A stretch of DNA of 64,000 bases from Capitulum mitella (Eukaryota > Arthropoda > Thecostraca > Pollicipedomorpha > Pollicipedidae). A program made the position numbers and the translations under genes. The notes beneath the pieces were generated by a model. The model saw nothing but the letters and a program-made list of their open reading frames with translations, was not told the origin of the DNA and did no database searches. Of this stretch, positions 1 through 11,600 are shown piece by piece (the stretch's first letter is position 1; each line of letters begins with the position of its first letter). The DNA is taken from contig CP099846.1 of the NCBI GenBank assembly GCA_030062745.1, forward strand, positions 19,129,621-19,193,620. The letters are read 5' to 3'.

Positions 1-2532
1 ATTGTGGTATCTATGAAAGCCTGGACGGCGCAAACACCTGCCACGTCCCATTCAAGGCGTGCTTCTCACTCGCAATGGCAACATGGCGACTGTTCAAACC
101 AAAAATGTTTCAGTTTTACCAGAACTGTAGTCGTGATTGTTACAAATAAACTCTGCTGTACCTGTTCCAGTAATTGGCACTGGTGCACTTTACGGCAGGC
201 GCCTTTTCCAATTGATTGTCAGTTACTAAATGATCCTTATGAACGTATACACGTATCGTAAGGCTTACAGACAATGTCTGTAGTTTACATTTACATTCTA
301 CGACATTTACATTTTACGATAAAGTTTATGAGACGCAGCATCAACTACTTTGTTGAACAGACGACCAACCACTCCCATGTTCAGAATAAGGCGGACGCAG
401 AATATAGGCCGGCCAACCAACCACGTGCTCCTGATGCTCGCAAGGCAAATCGATTCAACATCTTTCAAGCTGATAAACGACGTAAGTAGAAATGAGCAAA
501 CAAATTCCTTGCCGGAACATATTTACTTGGTAAAGTTTGTAAACGCGGGATGCGCCTTGATGTATTGGTTCCGACCACACAAGTTATTTGACCGGAATGA
601 CGTCATTGTGGATAGTAATCACCTACGCAAACAGATCCTCCTGGCCTTCCCCTAAGGTTCTGAAACAAAGTAGATCGTTCCGAAGATCATTTCTCACGTC
701 TGACCATTCAGTCATCGTGATCTTTTTCTAGACGCTGCCACGTAGCCCAGACCGTTGACAGTTGACAGACCTGTGGAAACTATGCAGGTGAAGATCCACT
801 CCCGTTTAACGGCCCACAGGACATCCCAGCAAATAGCAAATATTGGCCATCCGTGCCTTCAGGAGCGTTTCAGACAATAGCGACGCAGCTTGCCGCGTTT
901 CTTCACCAGTGCTCCATACAGTTCAAGTCGGCGCAACCCAGAGGTCGGCGTGCGCGATGAATGCACGAGTTTTACAGCACCAAGACCGGTTAAAGTCATG
1001 TCCAGTTTTGTGTGGGACAGGACCAGGCCAATATCACGGCGACAGGGCCTGGAAACACAGTCTGAAGGGCCACGCACTGCGAACATCCCTGCTGCCTCCA
1101 GAAGTAATCACGCATTTCTCGCCAACAGGGGCCAATGTCGTTCGCTGACGGCGGCGGCCAATAGCGACGTCGTAATCTGAGGACCGTTCGTGTCTGTCGG
1201 TGCCGACGGTTCAGCGGTAGCGGGCGGCTGATTTTAAATGGGTCTTGACGGCATTTTCTGAACACCTACGGGTCTGTTGCCATACATTGCGCTCGCGTAG
1301 CCGTCACGTGCAGCCTGAAGCCGCCCAACCGTGTTCAGATAGCGCAGTTCACCTGATTGGCGATTAAGCGAGATTCAGGGCATCGGCCACAAAATTTCCG
1401 ATCTCGAGAGATCGCTGCGACTCATCTCGTTCAAAATCCCCGCAATCCCTGATAGGGTGCTCCGGGTGTTACATGGCCATGCTTGATGAATATCGAGGCA
1501 CATTGCGATACCAGATGTGATTGGCCCACGCGGCAGCGGTTCGTCTCAGCTCCAAGTGGTCTCGGGCGGGCTGTGGCGGCCATTGAACGGCTGCGACTCA
1601 CCGTATCCTCAGCCGCCTGAGAGGGTCCATCACACACCAGCGCCATCCACGCCTGTCCTGATCATGGGTTAGAGCGGCCGGCCATCGAGGAAAGCTAGTC
1701 ACCGGCAGTCGGCATCAGCTTAAAAGTCGGCCGACTCTCGAAAACGCCTAACGCGACGTCGCAAAAAGAGCCGCGATTGCCTCCAATAAGCTGGTCCCCT
1801 TCAGATCCACGGCAGGTGGAGCTGTCTGCGGGGTCTTCTGTGGCACAGCACGCAACCTCCCGCCGCCGACCTGCGGCAAGCGTAGTAAATGGCTGCAGTT
1901 AAGAAGACGATTGTTTGCCGACTTTTGACGAGCTCCAGGGCCTCGCTCGGCACCAACACTTCGCTCGGCCTGATTGGACGCGCAGATGAACCCTGTGCAT
2001 TATTTACCGCGATGAGCTGCGCAATGGAGACCTAATTTCCCTGACACCCGTAGTGCCATTTTTGCCTCAGGCATAAGGGACGGGAAGCCCAACTTTACAC
2101 TTCACGCGGAACTTCTAACACACGACACTTAACAACGTTACACTTTCTCCCTTCCCCAGCCCGACCGTCGCACTTTGCTGCTTTCTAAAAAGTCCGATAA
2201 AGTCTGCTTTAATTGTGTGTGATTTTGGGCCTTCGCAGGAATAAGAGAGCAGAAAATATGCCGAATGCTACGACATGGGGAGTCTGTACCTTAACGGAAA
2301 CTTGTGAAATTAATTTTCGAAATTTCTTAAAAGACTGTAATGTCATTCTTATTCCCATGTCAATAAATGATGAATATTCATCGGAATAACACCTGGTGGC
2401 AGAATTTTTTAAGTTCATGACTTTGGCAATTACTAATACGTCTTCAGTGATCAGTTGTAGAACATGCAAAAATTAAAGTGTGATGGGCACGATTTTAAAG
2501 CCATATAAATGTGATGTAAAACGTATTATTTT
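1..2532. other. No gene recognised; G+C-richer block at about 850-1950
   Basis: Open frames here are short, overlap on both strands and show no recognisable domain or splice structure. The stretch at about 850-1950 is richer in G+C and CpG than its surroundings, which alone can keep frames open. No exon can be supported. Confidence 0.5.
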
Positions 2533-2662
2533 CTCCTCGCGGGGAATGGAGCTGTTTCAAAATGCCATCACATATGGGGATGCGGGACAACTTGTACACG
2601 CCCTGATTCAGAGAGGGATTACATAGTCGGATCTTGATCGGCTGTCTAGTGGTACGACGGGA

Positions 2663-3092
2663 TCATGTTGATTCCACTGTTAATGTGGAAGCCTGGCCTG
2701 GGTCAAAAGGCTGGCCGCACTGGAGCCTGTGTTCAGTGAGGGGGAAAAACTCCGATCTGTTGTGTTTCAGCGCCGCCACGTGCTCCTTCAAGCGTGTGTA
2801 TTTGGGGCGCCTGGTCTCGCAGGAATATGTTGCACCGCAGTCACACGAGGTCTTATACACAAAGTCTTTCAGCAGTTCCTTGTGGATGATGTCCTTAGCC
2901 TTGACTAATTTATCCCAGAGGGCGGGTTTTGAGCCGTGTCCCATCGGGATTCTATGCGCCGCAAGGACCCGACCTATCCTTTCACTGGTCACTTTGACGT
3001 AGAGGGTGCTTATATATGTGGGACCCCATTGTTCAGTCGCCTGATGGTTGGCTGGTCCTGGTTGGGATTGTTCTGTTCTGGTTCTTCCCGCT
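2663..3092 (-). pseudogene. Penelope-like C-terminal region with GIY-YIG-type endonuclease, inverted copy
   Basis: Read on the minus strand, this frame has the linker-endonuclease region of Penelope-like proteins: a YVKVTSERIGRV segment, then KDFVYKTSCDCGATYS, then RLKEHVAAL, a run of His/Cys positions (EHRLQCGQPFD) and a stop. The VYK-x-C-x-C-x3-Y-x3-T-R layout is what is expected of a GIY-YIG nuclease fused to an RT. The RT domain itself is absent because homology to the plus-strand copy ends near 3092. The frame is open through the nuclease, making this the better preserved of the two C-termini. Residues upstream of about 3092 on this strand are read-through into the other copy and do not belong to it. 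Confidence 0.65.
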
Positions 3093-4013
3093 CCTGGCGA
3101 CGGTATGTGGACGACACGTTCATCGTGTAGCAACATGGACGACACACTCTGGACCAATTTCACCAGCATCTGAACGACGCGTGCTCTAGCATTCAGTCTA
3201 CACGAGAGATTGAGGAAGATGGAGAGCTTTTATTTGGTAGACGTGGAAGTCTCAAGAACAAACTCAGGACAAAAGTGCACCGCAAACCCACATCTGCCAA
3301 CGTGTACCTACAGCACACTTCTCACCATGCGGATTCCATCAAATCAGGGATCCTAAGGTGCCTGGAGAAGAGGGGTAGCATAGTGTGTAGCAAGCAAGAC
3401 GCGAAAACAGATGCGAAGGCCAATCTGTTTTAAGTATTCAGGGAAAACGGATATCCCAGCGGGCGTGTGAGACGAATGATGAGGGCTAAGAAGCGGGAAG
3501 AGCCAGAACAATCAAGGCCACCGGAGCAACTAAATGGAAGCCAACCATGACCAGCCAACCATCAGTCGACTAAACAACTGGGCCCCACATATATAAGCAC
3601 CCCCTACGTCAAAGTGACCAGTGAAAGGATAGGTCGGGTCATTGCGGCGCATAGAATCCCGATAGGACACAGGTCAAAACCCGCCCTCTGGGATAAATTA
3701 GCCAAGACTAAGGACACCATCTCCAAGGAACTGCTGAAAGACTGTGTATAAAGACCTGGTGTGACTGCGGCGCAACATATTCCTGCGAGACCAGGCGCCC
3801 CAAATACACACGCTTGAAGGAGCACGTGGCGGCGCTGAAACACAACAGATCGGAGTTTTTGCCCCTCACTGAACACAGGCTCCAGTGCGGCCAGCCTTTT
3901 GACCCAGGTCAGGCTTCCACATTAGCAACAGAATCAACATGGTCCCGCTGTGTCATTAGGGAGGCGACTGAGATTCGATTGTGCAACCCCTCCCTGAATC
4001 ACATATGGGGATG
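3092..4013 (+). pseudogene. Penelope-like reverse transcriptase and GIY-YIG remnant
   Basis: The plus strand starts with RRYVDDTFIV, the catalytic YVDD box of an RT, followed at once by an in-frame TAG. It continues with thumb-like sequence (KVHRKPTSANVYLQHTSHH, IKSGILRCLEKRG), another stop near 3431, and the same YVKVTSERIGRV and GIY-YIG region as the inverted copy. A stop and frame break near 3750 interrupt the nuclease. The palm and finger motifs N-terminal to YVDD are missing. This is a truncated, mutated element of the Penelope-like class; YVDD followed by a GIY-YIG-like module argues against an ordinary LTR or LINE source. Confidence 0.65.
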
Positions 4014-4092
4014 AGGAACAATTTTACAAATTTTTCCGCATCCCCATATGTGATGGCGTTGTGAAACAGTTACATTCCCCGCTAGGAGTAAA

Positions 4093-4507
4093 GACTACCT
4101 CTTATGCTGTTTTTATGTTTATTAAGCTTTCAAAATTGTGCCCATGACAACTTGATTTTTGCGTGCCCTACAACTGATATCTGTTGGCTCAGGAACTGAG
4201 TGTTCATCATCAACAAAATGAGCAGACGGAGTCAGATTTTGCGGCGGTGGACTTGTACAACGCTAAGAACTTGCAAGAACATTTTTGCGATAATGAGCTT
4301 CATTGCCGTTTCCAGCCAGGAATCGGCCTGAACCGATTACGAAGACCGGGGATTATGCAAAGAATATACCAGGAGCAAATAATGGGGTCAAGGAAAAGCG
4401 GAGCGAAACAGAGACAATCGTACGAGCGACCGCATAGCAAGCGATTGTGCTGTTTACTGGGTATTACTGATAAAACTGTGAAAAAGGCTTTTTCCATTTT
4501 CCCTGTA
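4093..4507. other. No gene recognised
   Basis: A 115-codon plus-strand frame at 4184-4531 runs into the terminal repeat of the next element. It has no recognisable motif and is treated as chance. Confidence 0.5.
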
Positions 4508-5755
4508 GAGGGGCCCCTTTGGGCCGCTTAACCCGCCCCCGACTGGGGGAAGGGGCCGGCTGACCGCCCCCCCGAGATTTTCCGAGACTGCGAGAACGAA
4601 GGAACGCAGCGCCACGAAACTTTGTATACCTTTTGCTTGATTATTTTTATACCCTGCGTCTAATTTTTGACCTCAGGTCATGTAAGGTGTCTGACCTAAG
4701 TCAGGTCAAGTGGACCTATGCCCAAAAAAGTTTAGCGCCCAATAACTTTCTCGCAAAACATGATATCACAATAAAACTTCCAAGGCTTGGCAATTTTTGT
4801 AAATGCAACAAATCTGCTATCTCGGATTCTTCGGAAATGTCTGGGTCATTGACCTAAGGACAGTCCCGTTTTCAACCTAAGTCGTCGTTATTTCGAAAAT
4901 CAACGGATTTTTTTTTTTAACACCGTCAATGGGCAAAGTTTCAGTGACTTCCAATCACTGACCTGAGGTCAGGTCACGAATAACTGTTATGGGTCAAAAT
5001 TCACTGCCATCAAAACCAGCGATGTATGACTCAGATCCTGATGAAAATCGCAGAACTGGCTCGCAAAGTTACAACTAATGCCAATAAATTCAAAAAGTAA
5101 AAAATGCATGTTTTGGAAATAAGCAGACTTTCGCGAATAAAACTCAGCCGATTGTGTCGATTGATAACTAGTGAATTTTTCCAAAATTTAAACATGAGAA
5201 ATCATCAAAAGAACCATTAATATCTAGAAACAACACTTGGAATGGCATATCTCGCAAAAATAAAAAGACGCTAAAATTAGTTCCCGTTAATTTTATGCCG
5301 TCTTCGTCGGCGGCTCCCGCCGCGCAGCGTTGCGAAAATCACCGTGTTCATCAATCACTCGACGTTTCCGTGTACATATGAAACAAATCAGAGAAATTAG
5401 GCATGTATCTGGCATCTGCGGACATTTACCTGTCCGCTGGTGCATTTATCTAGACGTTATTAATCACAGCCCTTGAGATCCAGGCCGTTTCTCGATCTCA
5501 TGAAGGCGGCCATGAGAAAACATCAGTAGAGCGTAAATGGCTGACATATTATCCAAAACTAAAAATGAGGCCAGTTTGGAGCTATACTCGTCACGAGCTT
5601 TCCTACGGTGTGCTTATTTTTATCACGCGACCAACCATTCGTGAGTTAGAGGGAGGCGGTCAACCGCCCACCCCAGTCGGACGTGCATGGCGCCGACCCA
5701 CAGTCGGGTGCGGGTTAAGATGACTCTGTTAGGCCCCCCAAACTGGCCCCTTTAA
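4508..5755. mobile_element. Non-coding DNA element with long imperfect inverted ends
   Basis: The left end (about 4508-4590) carries a GGGGCC block, CTTAACCCGCCCCCGACTG, then GGCTGACCGCC. The right end (about 5650-5755) carries the inverted counterparts GGCGGTCAACCGCC, CAGTCGGGTGCGGGTTAAG and GGCCCCTTT in reverse order. The interior has no open frame of note but several AGGTCA/TGACCT half-sites (about 4672-4720 and 4950-4975). The arrangement fits a non-autonomous DNA transposon of about 1.25 kb. Exact ends and target duplication were not resolved. Confidence 0.5.
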
Positions 5756-5947
5756 GAATCCCGCCACGTCTGTAAAAGGACCTTTGCAGCTTCGAATCTC
5801 ACGGGCTGAAATTCTTTGGAATCCCCTGTTATTAATTATTGATGTGCTCAATTATCCATACTGATATTTTTGCTGGCACTCTTGCATACAATTATACACT
5901 TATACAGTTAAATATGCCGATATCAATGGTTCATTTCTTCGAAACTC

Positions 5948-6133
5948 GCGGTTACAAAACAAAGGCAATGCAGGGTGCCGCGCGAGGAGATTCCATGAAA
6001 CCAGAGTCCCTTCCACAAGCCGAAAGCCTGGCCCCCTTCCCTATCCCTTAGAAAAACCCCGGGTTCGCCGCTGGTTGCAAAGCAAACGCAATGCATGCTT
6101 CCGTGTGAGGAGTCCGCTTGAAGTCGAAGGCTT
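5948..6133. repeat. Two degenerate tandem copies, about 120-bp period
   Basis: The sequence GGTTACAAAACAAAGGCAATGC with the following GCGCGAGGAGATTCC recurs about 120 bases later as GGTTGCAAAGCAAACGCAATGC with GTGTGAGGAGTCC. No coding potential is seen. The rest of 5756-7329 holds nothing else that was recognised. Confidence 0.45.
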
Positions 6134-7329
6134 AAGGCCTAGAGCCATTAGGGAAATTCTGGATTGATGTTCGTTCACAAATTCGTCTTCTAGCATTAAG
6201 TATTTTAGATATTACGTATGTATTGTGGGTAGTTTACATTGCTGGTTTCAATGTGACGATTACTCTGCAATATTCACGCAACATCGCGATACGACGATGC
6301 GGCGACATTTTACCCCGGCCGGGGGACAGAGCGGTTTTCGACATGCTTCCCAAACTTCGCGCTAACTTTGCGCTACAAAGGACTTCATGACCCTCCCTCG
6401 ACACAAACATGGGGAACTATCTGTGCAGCTGGAAATCTAGTGAAAAGTTGTACCTTGTTCTGAGATGACATTTCTATGGTTCCTATCACTGGCTTTTCCC
6501 GAAATCCAACCGCCGCTCGTGAAAAAAGAAATCAGATCGAATAACCCACGCTTCGTAGAAGTCTTTCACAGCCCGATTTTCACCACAAATTCTCCTCGTT
6601 GTCCTTGATAACGTCTCTTTCAAAAAGTGTTTCGGAAGCTTGGTTCATTAAGATCTGCATAATATCTAATTCCCGTATGCCGTGTTCCAAACAACAGCTG
6701 CGGCGAGTCCGCGATTTCTGTAATAAGCGGCATCCGGCGGGCGAAAGTTTGTCCATAATGCAGACGGTGGGCCACGGGGCGAGGCCTTTTCAGACGGAAT
6801 TCAGCTAACTCATCCGGAAATCGGACTCTCGACAACGTTACAGCAGCCTCTGCCACCGACGACGTCTCGGCTCCGCCGTCACGTTCGATGTAATTCAGCT
6901 GATCACTATGCGGATAAGACTGGCTTTTCCAACTGGCCGCGGCGCCCGGCTGCTTCCATCAGAGGGCAATCGATTTACGCACTGCCGGTGGGTATTTGTA
7001 GTGAGTAAACAGGCTCTTAGGCGCAATAGCGAGCAAATTATATCCGTTTTTCTAAGGAACGGACTAAACTTTGTTGAGTCGAGCTTAAGGGAAACAGTTG
7101 GCTTATTTATTTATTGCACATTGTAAGGTTCATCCCTCTACAACATGGCTATTCAGAGCCTGGAATCAGTATGAAACATGAAGAAAGGTAAAGACATACA
7201 TTCTCGCATCCACGCACAAAGTCAATCACATACAATGATTGAAAACGTAAAATGACGCGTCCAGGTGGGTCATGACGACAATAAAAGACAGTCATTTTGA
7301 TGCTCGGCTCAGGACACGGGTTTTAAGGA

Positions 7330-8125
7330 CAGCTTAAGGTGTGGTATCGAAAGATTTCACATCTCGTGGCGGCAATGGGTTGAATGCCGACACGGCTGGA
7401 CACAAAGAGCTGCGCCTGTCAGACCCACTGCGGGTGGTAGTGGCATATAACTCGTTTGCACTTAAGGTTGTTCGTTGGTGAAAGTTGTACCGACTCATAA
7501 GTGTGGTAGATAATGCGTCAGGCTGAGAAGTTGCTAAAACCCTCTTCAGCAATGTCAAAGTTCATATGCATGCCGCCGGCACTTAGTCATCCCCACTGGC
7601 GCAGTACGTCGCTGATGCACTTGAAATTTCCTTCGTCCCGAGATAACGTGTGCGGAGAAGTTCAGGATCTTTTGCAGCCGACTAGTTTGGCCCGCTCTTC
7701 TGGCGTCAAACACACTCATACAGCATCTTACGATGGACACGGCAAACACACAACATACACAACATACGCGTCAAACACACAACATACAGCATCTTACGAT
7801 GGACACGACAAGCCCTTGTACGACGCTCGGAGGCACCGATGCCGGGAGACTGTACTAGGAGTGGCTGAGTCCAGTCAGGAGGCCCGTGCAGATGCTGGCA
7901 ACACTGTCATGTATGAGCGTCTTAGGCCATATGTCGCTTAAATGTAACGCCAAGGTTTTTCACGTTCAACGACTCTGACAGCCAAGTACAGAGGTTTTGA
8001 CGAGTGTCGAGCACAATGAGTTGTGCTCTCTGTGCATTAATTTCCTTATTGTTCTTTCCAAACCAATGCAACAGCTGTGGGGAGATTTCTTTCCATGGTA
8101 GTAGCATGACTCTCAGTGTCACCCG
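7330..8125 (-). mobile_element. Non-LTR retrotransposon remnant (CR1/Jockey-like RT 3' part)
   Basis: On the minus strand, about 8122-7922 encodes the end of an RT palm and thumb: the block LLHWFGKNNKEINAQRAQLI followed by LNVKNLGVTF matches the usual W-x2-N-x4-N-x2-K-x2 and Y/N-LGV pattern of non-LTR RTs. Further along (about 7690-7630), RLQKILNFSAHVISGRRKFQ matches the RLQ-x-(I/V)-QN-x2-A-R-(V/I) segment that follows. The C-terminal tail typical of these proteins is suggested near 7450-7350 (FNPLPPRDVKSF). The three pieces are in different frames and interrupted by a simple duplication at 7702-7810, so the element is dead. N-terminal RT and endonuclease parts are absent. Confidence 0.65.
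7702..7810. repeat. Short tandem duplication, about 67-bp period
   Basis: The phrase CATACAGCATCTTACGATGG occurs twice, each time preceded by GCGTCAAACACAC. The duplication lies inside the retrotransposon remnant and arose after insertion or during decay. Confidence 0.7.
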
Positions 8126-10320
8126 GTTTTTCTGAGATTAGTATCTGCGTGCCATCAGCACGCTGATGGCATTCTATCGAGCCACTCTATCGATATATTG
8201 ATGCCACTCTATCGAGGTACAGTGGCAAATCGTTCGCAAATACCACGTACATACGGTTCAGTCAGAAGCAATACAGTCACTACAAAAGTATCACTACTGT
8301 TATTTTTAATCCTATCAGCACAATCAGGGAATCAACACAAAATCCCCCGGCGATTTTATACCTTAATACATATAACGAACTTACCCAGGATCCAACCGTG
8401 TGACACAAAGCGGTAGGAAGACTAACGTTAGACCTGTTCCCGACACAGCGGGACCCAGTCTCGGTGACTCGCGTCCCCGCTCATGGCACGTGCTGGGCTC
8501 CGCACCACGACTGGGGCTCTCCTGTCTCCACACAACGAATGCCCACCTCTTGGAGCTCCGAACACAATAACCGCACTGTAACTGGCCCGAGATATGACAT
8601 GAAACTTCGGCGATCTCCGACAGCTGCGCAGATATCAGCGCTGCCCGGCTACGGGTGTTTTTTTTTCGCTGGACCGGCGCGCCCGGCGAGACGGCGGGCC
8701 ACGCAGCCGTTTACTCCTCTCTGGGCACGGCTCTGCTCTGCGGCCTGACAGCCATCCGGCGCTGGCGGCCGGTCGGGGATCTGTCACAGAGCCGGGATGG
8801 AGGCAGCACAAGCCGTCGACGGGTCGTCGGCCGACCTGTGTCCGCCCTGACGGCGGCCTGGCGTCATCAACAGCCCTGTTCAGAACGCACACAGTCACCT
8901 AGGCAAGCAGTTCGTCGTTTTTCTAGGTCCTACTGGATTGTCCCCAGATATGACTGTTTACAATGTGAAATTACAGTGTGATATAAGGTGTGAAAAAGCA
9001 GAATTTGGGAAAGATGCACTGGAAAAAATTGTAGCAGGCAAATCTTGCAAGATTTTTGATTGCAACATTCTAACTACTAAACAATATTCCAGTTATGTCA
9101 GGAGACGGTGATGATTGTTTGCGTAGGTTATAGATACAAATTATTATCATTTTGGCATTCGTGGTCAATGCAAACTTTTGCTTGGATTCGCTTAAAAACA
9201 TTCTTCGAATAAACAAAACTCATTATAGCCTCAAGATATGATGGCTGAAATACTTTTCGCGTCCCTAATTGCACCTCAGCACCTTTTGGCATCAGTTCAT
9301 CATGCACAGGAAGTTTCACCTCGGAATCAGCTGTTCCTGATGTCCGTTGATTTAACACGTCCACGCGGGCATGCCCTGCGGCTATGGGCTCCGCCACATG
9401 AGGGGGTCGGGGGATGTGTGCCCTCCAACCATCCGATTGGGGAGATTATGCCCCCCCCCCAATAATTGTCGAATGTAGACTCCAATACTTATATCCGAAA
9501 AGTCTATGGTGCAGTTACTAGACAATGCAAGAAGAAGCATATACTGTATTTGACGTTTTTTTCGTTCCTGTTGTTGAATCTGGCAGTAAATGATAACTAT
9601 ATTGATGTTAAAAATGATGGAGTCTGAGGCAGGAGTATCCATGGGCACCTGCATACTAGCGTTTGTGTAACGGCTTCAGCGTCAGGATAGATATAAGAGA
9701 CGTCTTCAAAAAGAGCGTATTCATGTTTTGTTTGTTATCGAAAGGTAATAAATTAAAATGCTGGAAAATGCGGAAACTTGTGCCCTTATTTTTACATCGT
9801 TTGCAAAAGATGGGACACAACACTGACAGAGCCAGGGGGCAGGTAAACTGCGAGTTGGCATCACCTCACCATTCAGGATCGTTCCCCGTGACACTGGCAG
9901 CACAAGCAGCCACGGCGTAACCGGTGTCGCACAGAACTGCAGTAAACTCGTCTTGGCGGTCAAACCTTCGTCATTTTCAAAAACGAAAACCTAGCTGTCC
10001 GAAACGTGCGGCGTAAGGATAGGAATGGGCATCATAGTAGGTGTAGGTCAGGTTAGGTTGGTCAGGTAAGGCATTTTTTGGTTAGGATATGCATTTAAAA
10101 TCCGCCAACTGACACAGGTTGTGAGTAACCTGGCTAGCCAGTGGTGGCTTGCTCAGTCGTCGCTGGTAGCGCCACCATCAGGTGGCGTTTTCCTTTTGTG
10201 GGCTGGAGCCAATTCGTGTAGTCCTGGCTTCGATGACCTTGTCTCCAAACAGTTGAAGAATTTTAACATTAACCCTGTATGACATTGCATCGTGAATAAT
10301 GAGTTCAAAATTACCGTTTG
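8126..10320. other. No gene recognised
   Basis: A G+C-rich patch at about 8640-8900 holds overlapping frames on both strands without a recognisable domain. A run of ten C at about 9452-9461 marks a low-complexity repeat. Nothing else is supported. Confidence 0.45.
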
Positions 10321-10790
10321 CCTCCTCGACTCCAGCTATGGCAGATTTGGGTGATATCTAGTTGGGGCAATGGTAGAGAGGGTCAGCAGTTCGGAGCGGA
10401 CGTTCAAGATCTGGGGACAGTTCCTGGCATTTTGTGATGAAATGGAATTGTGCGATGTTTGTCCTTTCCGTTCTACAGATGATGCAGGTCGAATGCATGC
10501 ATGACATTAGCACACTCGTTTAATCCGTAATTTCCGACATGAAATAGGAGAGCGCAAAACGTGTCGTTGTAACCTCCGAACGCAGTTGTACTTTGTTGTC
10601 GGGTCGGGCAAAGTGTCCGCGATAACTTGATGGATGAGGAGCCGGACAACAGATATGGTGCATGGCAGGAGCTGAGTTCGAGACCCAGAACGGGCACTTG
10701 TGTTTGGATCGAGACCGAAAATGTCAGCCAGACGCGGGCCGGCAGTGTCATGGAACTGCAAGACGCGATAAGGATCCTCCAGTGTCACCT
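10321..10790 (-). mobile_element. Possible non-LTR retrotransposon tail with Cys/His knuckle
   Basis: On the minus strand, about 10487-10425 reads CIICRTERTNIAQFHFITKC, a C-x2-C-x9-HF-x4-C arrangement like the knuckle near the C-terminus of many non-LTR RTs. Upstream frames (10788-10507) look like a continuation but shift frame. There is no RT core, so the assignment rests on this motif only. Confidence 0.35.
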
Positions 10791-10859
10791 GGTTCGGCGT
10801 CTTTTACAAAATCATTCCACGTTTGGTATGCATGTATACGGGCATATGTGTGTGCGTAT

Positions 10860-10881
10860 GAGTGTGTGTGTGTGTGTGTGT
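10860..10881. repeat. (GT)n microsatellite
   Basis: About ten GT units, ending at 10880-10881. The surrounding bases to 11274 hold no recognised feature. Confidence 0.85.
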
Positions 10882-11274
10882 TAAGTCCCAACCCTCGCCC
10901 GCGGTGTGTGGTTTTCAAGCAAAAGGGACGCAACAATGCATCTTTAACGAAATATATGCGCATTTGGTCCATGTAACATCGTAAAAAAAACGACCCGGTT
11001 CATGAAAAAAGCCGATGAACTTTAGCCGAAATATTGTACTTAGTTTGCTAGATTGGCTTCTGGGGCAACCTTTGCTTTATGCCCCAATCAAAATGGCGTG
11101 GCGGAGCCCCTGCCTGCGGCCGTGGGATGACCCAGGCCGGGCCTGGGTCATCGCCGCGGTGCGGTATCTAGCCAAGCATCGGTTGCGCGCTGGGTGCATG
11201 ATTGCGCCAACTATTCGGCCGCTGTGAAAACAACAACGTATTTACGGCTTTTGCGGAGAGAGTAGACAACGGAC

Positions 11275-11427
11275 CAGGGGCGCACTCAGGACTTTCTTGG
11301 GGGGGGGGGCTGAGCTCAGTGTGAGCTGAAATCTTACGAAAGCCATCTGCCGGGAAGACGATGTGCAATGGTTTCCACAAAAATGCAGTTCTTAGGAGGC
11401 GTGGGCCCCCCGTTGGCTGCGCCTCTG
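11275..11427. mobile_element. Short hAT-type element, family A, copy 1
   Basis: It starts CAGGGGCGCACTCAGG, has a long G run, and ends GGCTGCGCCTCTG, an imperfect inverted repeat of the start. The interior shares the blocks TGCCGGGAAGACGATGTGCA and GTGTGAGCTGAAAT with the copy at 21436-21606. No convincing 8-bp duplication remains, suggesting an older insertion. It is non-coding. Confidence 0.6.
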
Positions 11428-11436
11428 CGACGACGA

Positions 11437-11500
11437 GGCACACGACTTAACACAAGACTCGGGACACCTGCGCCCAGGAGGCTGGCGTCATAATTCACAA
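11437..11500. repeat. Fragment of the foldback family seen at 41.5-41.8 kb
   Basis: The string ACACAAGACTCGGGACACCTG followed by GCCCAGGAGGCT parallels ACACAAGACTTGACTCAAGACACCTG followed by GCCCAAGAGACT in the right arm of the 41.5-41.8 kb element. Confidence 0.45.
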
Positions 11501-11525
11501 ACAAAGTCTTTCAGAGAGGCACCCT

Positions 11526-11600
11526 CGTTGGCTCAGCGGATAGAGACTCGTTTTCAAAATCGCAAGGTTGTAGGTTTGAATTCTGGCGACGCCAGCTTTC
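11526..11600 (+). repeat. tRNA-like sequence, possible SINE head
   Basis: A good A box (TGGCTCAGCGG) is followed at about tRNA spacing by a weak B box (GGTTTGAATTC). Acceptor, anticodon and T stems do not pair, so this is not a functional tRNA. It is more likely the degenerate head of a tRNA-derived SINE. Confidence 0.4.

Larger units (their letters stand above)
2533..4092. mobile_element. Penelope-like element, two 5'-truncated copies head to head
   Basis: The two ends are near-identical inverted repeats: the motif CCATCACATATGGGGATG at about 2563 recurs as its reverse complement near 4041-4058, and similarity runs outward to a GCGGGGAAT block on each side. The left arm (about 2533-3092) encodes the C-terminal part of the protein on the minus strand, and the right arm (about 3490-4092) encodes the same part on the plus strand. 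The reverse-transcriptase core (about 3092-3490) belongs only to the plus-strand copy. Penelope-like elements are known for tandem or inverted, partly truncated copies, so this is read as one longer copy joined to an inverted shorter copy. Both are interrupted and presumably inactive. Confidence 0.7.

Noticed and set aside
11526-11600. Functional tRNA gene
   Set aside because: A and B boxes are present but acceptor, anticodon and T stems do not pair.
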